DNA of 6,619 bases from Candidatus Methanomethylophilaceae archaeon. Lineage in GTDB: Archaea > Thermoplasmatota > Thermoplasmata > Methanomassiliicoccales > Methanomethylophilaceae. The notes under the pieces are model-generated. The model saw only the letters and a list, made by a program, of their open reading frames with translations. It did not search any database and had not been told where the DNA came from. Where the stretch lies: positions 1-6,619 of the forward strand of contig JAFVET010000172.1 of NCBI GenBank assembly GCA_017475875.1, in the 5' to 3' direction. The translations under genes were made by a program, and so were the position numbers. Positions 4,535 through 6,619 of this stretch are shown piece by piece; position 1 is the first letter of the stretch; each line of letters begins with the position of its first letter.

Positions 4535-5557
4535 ATGGAACGTCTGTTGTTTCCCTTTGTTTCTATCGTAGGTCAGGAAGACATGAAGAAGGCCCTTTTG
4601 CTCAACATCGTGGATCCGGGCATAGGCGGGGCGTTGATCAAAGGTGAGAAGGGAACCGCCAAATCCACGACTGTACGTTCGCTCAACCAGATACTCCCGT
4701 TCAAAGAGGTCGTCGACGGCTGCAACTTCAACTGCGACCCCTCCAGGCCGGACCGCCTGTGTCCGTACTGCTCGGAGAAGGCCTCCAAGGGCGGACTCCC
4801 CTCCCATAGGGAGAGGATGAGGGTCGTCGAACTCCCTCTGAGCGCCACCGAGGACCGTGTCGCCGGAACGTTGGACATAGAACACGTCTTGAAAACCGGT
4901 GAGAAGAAGTTCGAACCCGGTGTCCTGGCCCAGGCCAACGGCAACCTCCTGTACGTCGACGAGGTCAACCTGCTCGACGACCACATCGTAGACCTACTTC
5001 TGGATTCGGCGGCCATGGGCGTCAACTACGTCGAGAGGGAAGGCATATCCTTCTCCCACCCGTCCAGATTCATCCTCGTAGGTACGATGAACCCGGAGGA
5101 GGGAGAACTCCGTCCGCAGCTGTTGGACAGGTTCGGTCTTTCCGTCGAGGTCAGGGGCGACGGGGACATGGAGCGCAGGCTGGAGGTCGTCAGGAGACGT
5201 CTCGCTTTCGATTCCGACCCCGAAGGATATACGAAGAAGGTGGCCGAGGAGTCGGAGGCCCTCACGGAACGCATCGTCCGTGCCAGGGAGATCCTTCCCG
5301 AAGTCGTCGCCGACGAGGACGTCCTCCGTGCGGTCGTCACAGTTACCACCAACTTCGGCATCGACGGTCACCGTGCTGATATAACGATGATGAAGGCCGC
5401 CAAGGCCAACGCGGCCCTCGACGGGAGGAAGAACGTTATCAAGGATGACATAAGGGACGTCGCCGCCCTCGTTCTCTCCCACCGCATGAGGAGGAGACCG
5501 TTCGAGGAACAGGCCTTCGACTGCGAGGAGCTTGACAGATGTCTCCAAACGATCTGA
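4535..5557 (+). CDS. chlI: ChlI/BchI-type AAA+ ATPase subunit of a metal chelatase
   Basis: This 340-residue protein has the usual length of chelatase subunit I. It starts with the family's PFVSIVGQEDMKKALLLN. Walker A is GEKGTAKS (37-44), Walker B is YVDEVN (140-145), and sensor 1 is GTMNPEEGELRPQLLDRFG (183-201), with Arg199 in the expected arginine-finger position. Residues 63-79 hold a C-x3-C-x8-C-x2-C cluster (Cys63, 67, 76, 79) not needed for the AAA+ fold, a possible Zn or Fe-S site. The family forms hexameric rings that use ATP to drive metal insertion by a large chelatase subunit. An archaeon without chlorophyll synthesis would not need Mg insertion into protoporphyrin. ChlI/ChlD pairs in such genomes have been proposed to serve CobN cobaltochelatase, so corrinoid synthesis is the likeliest role here, by inference. 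The gene overlaps the next by 19 bp, implying coupled translation. Confidence 0.9.
   Translation: MERLLFPFVSIVGQEDMKKALLLNIVDPGIGGALIKGEKGTAKSTTVRSLNQILPFKEVVDGCNFNCDPSRPDRLCPYCSEKASKGGLPSHRERMRVVELPLSATEDRVAGTLDIEHVLKTGEKKFEPGVLAQANGNLLYVDEVNLLDDHIVDLLLDSAAMGVNYVEREGISFSHPSRFILVGTMNPEEGELRPQLLDRFGLSVEVRGDGDMERRLEVVRRRLAFDSDPEGYTKKVAEESEALTERIVRAREILPEVVADEDVLRAVVTVTTNFGIDGHRADITMMKAAKANAALDGRKNVIKDDIRDVAALVLSHRMRRRPFEEQAFDCEELDRCLQTI
5525..5530 (+). promoter_or_regulatory. Ribosome-binding site of chlD inside chlI
   Basis: GAGGAG ends eight bases before ATG at 5539 and lies within the last chlI codons. It supports the overlapping start of the second subunit. Confidence 0.65.
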
Positions 5558-6619
5558 GCACCCTGCCGTTCACCGCCATCTACGGGATGGAGGATGCAAA
5601 GCGCTCCATCGAGTGCGCCGTCGTCAACCCCAACATCCATACCGTGCTCATAAGGGGAGGTCCAGGCTCAGCGAAAACGATGATCTCCAGGGCGGCCGGA
5701 CGCATCACCGGACTCAAAGTGGTGAACGTCCCGCTCAACGTCACCGAGGAGCAGCTGTTCGGGGGGATGGACGTCGATGCCACCATCCGCGAGGGGAGGC
5801 CCGTCGTACAGAAGGGGATACTCGACCGTGCCAGCGGAGGCATACTCTACGTGGACGACGTGAACCTGATGGACCAGAGGGTCCTGGCGTCCCTCCTCGA
5901 CTGCGTCACATCCGGACGGGTCATCCTGGAAAGGGAGGGCGTATCGTCCGAGTACCAATGCGACGTGATCCTCGTGGCCACCATGAACCCCGAGGATTCC
6001 GACATCAGCTCCCATCTTCTGGACAGGTTCGACCTGTGCGCGTACACCACCTTCCCCGACGACGAGAAGGGACGTCTCGAGGTTCTCCGCAGGAACATGG
6101 AGTTCCAGAAGGATCCCGAAGGTTACCTCGACAGGTTCAAGGACGACGAGGAGCAGGTGCGCATCACCCTCGACCGTGCGAAGAGGATACTTCCGTTGGT
6201 GACCATCTCCGACGACCTGGTCCGGGTGGCTGTGGAGATCACGGTGCGCGTAAGCGCCGACGGCCACCGCGGGGACATCGCAATGGTGAACACCGCCAAA
6301 GCGATAGCGGCGATCAACGGAAGGGACGAGGTGTTGAAGAAGGACGTAGAGGAGGCGGCCATGATCTGCCTCGCCCACAGACGCAACTATTCGCAACCGC
6401 CTCCGCCACCGGAGCCCGATCCGCCGGAACAGCAGGAGCAGGAACCTCCTGAACAACCTCCGGAGGACCAACAGGACGACGACAAAGAGGACGAACAACA
6501 GGACGACGAGCAGCAGGAGGAACAACAGGAACAACAGGACCAGTCTCCCCCGCCCCAGTCGGATTTCGAGCAGATGCTCGAAGACATGATGTACGAGATC
6601 GGTGAGCAGTTCAGGGTGA
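5539..6619 (+). CDS. chlD: ChlD/BchD-type chelatase subunit, 3' partial
   Basis: The frame runs from ATG at 5539 to the window edge without a stop; 360 residues are visible. Residues 1 to about 283 form an AAA+ module resembling the preceding ChlI: FTAIYGMEDAKRSIECAV, Walker A GGPGSAKT (40-47), Walker B YVDDVN (104-109), ATMNPEDSD with sensor Asn150, and LLDRFD with Arg163. Residues 287 to about 341 are a Pro, Glu, Gln and Asp tract, the acidic/proline linker typical of ChlD. The frame then continues with EQMLEDMMYEIGEQF. The linker is the best evidence for ChlD rather than a second ChlI; the C-terminal VWA (integrin I) domain should lie downstream. ChlD forms the second ring of the chelatase motor and contacts the large subunit. 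The Walker A is intact, though bacterial ChlD often has degenerate ATP-binding motifs. The second Walker B acid is Asp (107) rather than Glu. A MoxR/VWA-type pair is a less likely alternative. Confidence 0.85.
   Translation, partial: MSPNDLSTLPFTAIYGMEDAKRSIECAVVNPNIHTVLIRGGPGSAKTMISRAAGRITGLKVVNVPLNVTEEQLFGGMDVDATIREGRPVVQKGILDRASGGILYVDDVNLMDQRVLASLLDCVTSGRVILEREGVSSEYQCDVILVATMNPEDSDISSHLLDRFDLCAYTTFPDDEKGRLEVLRRNMEFQKDPEGYLDRFKDDEEQVRITLDRAKRILPLVTISDDLVRVAVEITVRVSADGHRGDIAMVNTAKAIAAINGRDEVLKKDVEEAAMICLAHRRNYSQPPPPPEPDPPEQQEQEPPEQPPEDQQDDDKEDEQQDDEQQEEQQEQQDQSPPPQSDFEQMLEDMMYEIGEQFRV

Noticed and set aside
5532..6452. Plus-strand frame of 306 codons over chlD
   Set aside because: It is an Arg/Gly/His-rich out-of-phase reading. 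The frame from ATG 5539 carries Walker A, Walker B and sensor motifs and has no stop before the window edge.
5668..6534. Minus-strand frame of 288 codons opposite chlD
   Set aside because: Its hydrophobic Leu/Val/Phe start comes from the antisense of the CAG/GAG linker repeats, not from a real membrane segment. The plus strand carries clear AAA+ motifs.

Overview
The window looks like a piece of an archaeal chromosome, most likely a methanogen of the order Methanomassiliicoccales. This is an inference from several signs. Coding DNA is GC-rich with frequent AGG and ATA codons, gaps between genes are AT-rich with archaeal TATA-like boxes, and one gene appears to be leaderless. A ChlI/ChlD-type chelatase ATPase pair is present, and one reading frame is interrupted by a single in-frame TAG, the codon these methanogens can read as pyrrolysine. 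No rRNA, tRNA, CRISPR array or insertion sequence is visible.

Layout. (1) Positions 1-1863 (+) hold the 3' part of a gene for a protein with a long Arg/Asp/Tyr-rich disordered segment, encoded partly by a 168-bp tandem repeat, then an alpha-helical repeat-like body and an Arg/Gly tail. Its start lies upstream of the window. (2) Positions 1842-2504 (-) hold one open frame split only by TAG at 2318-2316, giving parts of 62 and 152 residues. It is either a candidate pyrrolysine-containing protein of unknown function, a gene with a nonsense mutation, or two adjacent small genes. Its 3' end overlaps the first gene by 22 bp. (3) Positions 2505-2915 are an AT-rich divergent regulatory gap with several dyads and TATA-like boxes, and possibly a structured leader. 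(4) Positions 2916-4403 (+) encode an APC-superfamily amino-acid/amine permease, followed by a hairpin with a T-tract. (5) From 4535 to the window edge (+) lie overlapping genes for a ChlI-type AAA+ ATPase with a four-cysteine insertion and a ChlD-type subunit, cut before its expected VWA domain.

How they work together. ChlI and ChlD should form the ATPase part of a three-subunit metal chelatase. In an archaeon that makes no chlorophyll, the likely partner is a CobN-like large subunit inserting cobalt for corrinoid synthesis, but no such gene is visible here. The permease appears to be a separate transcription unit. The two left-hand genes are convergent and of unknown function. The most interesting item is the in-frame TAG gene; the possible switching leader before the permease comes second.
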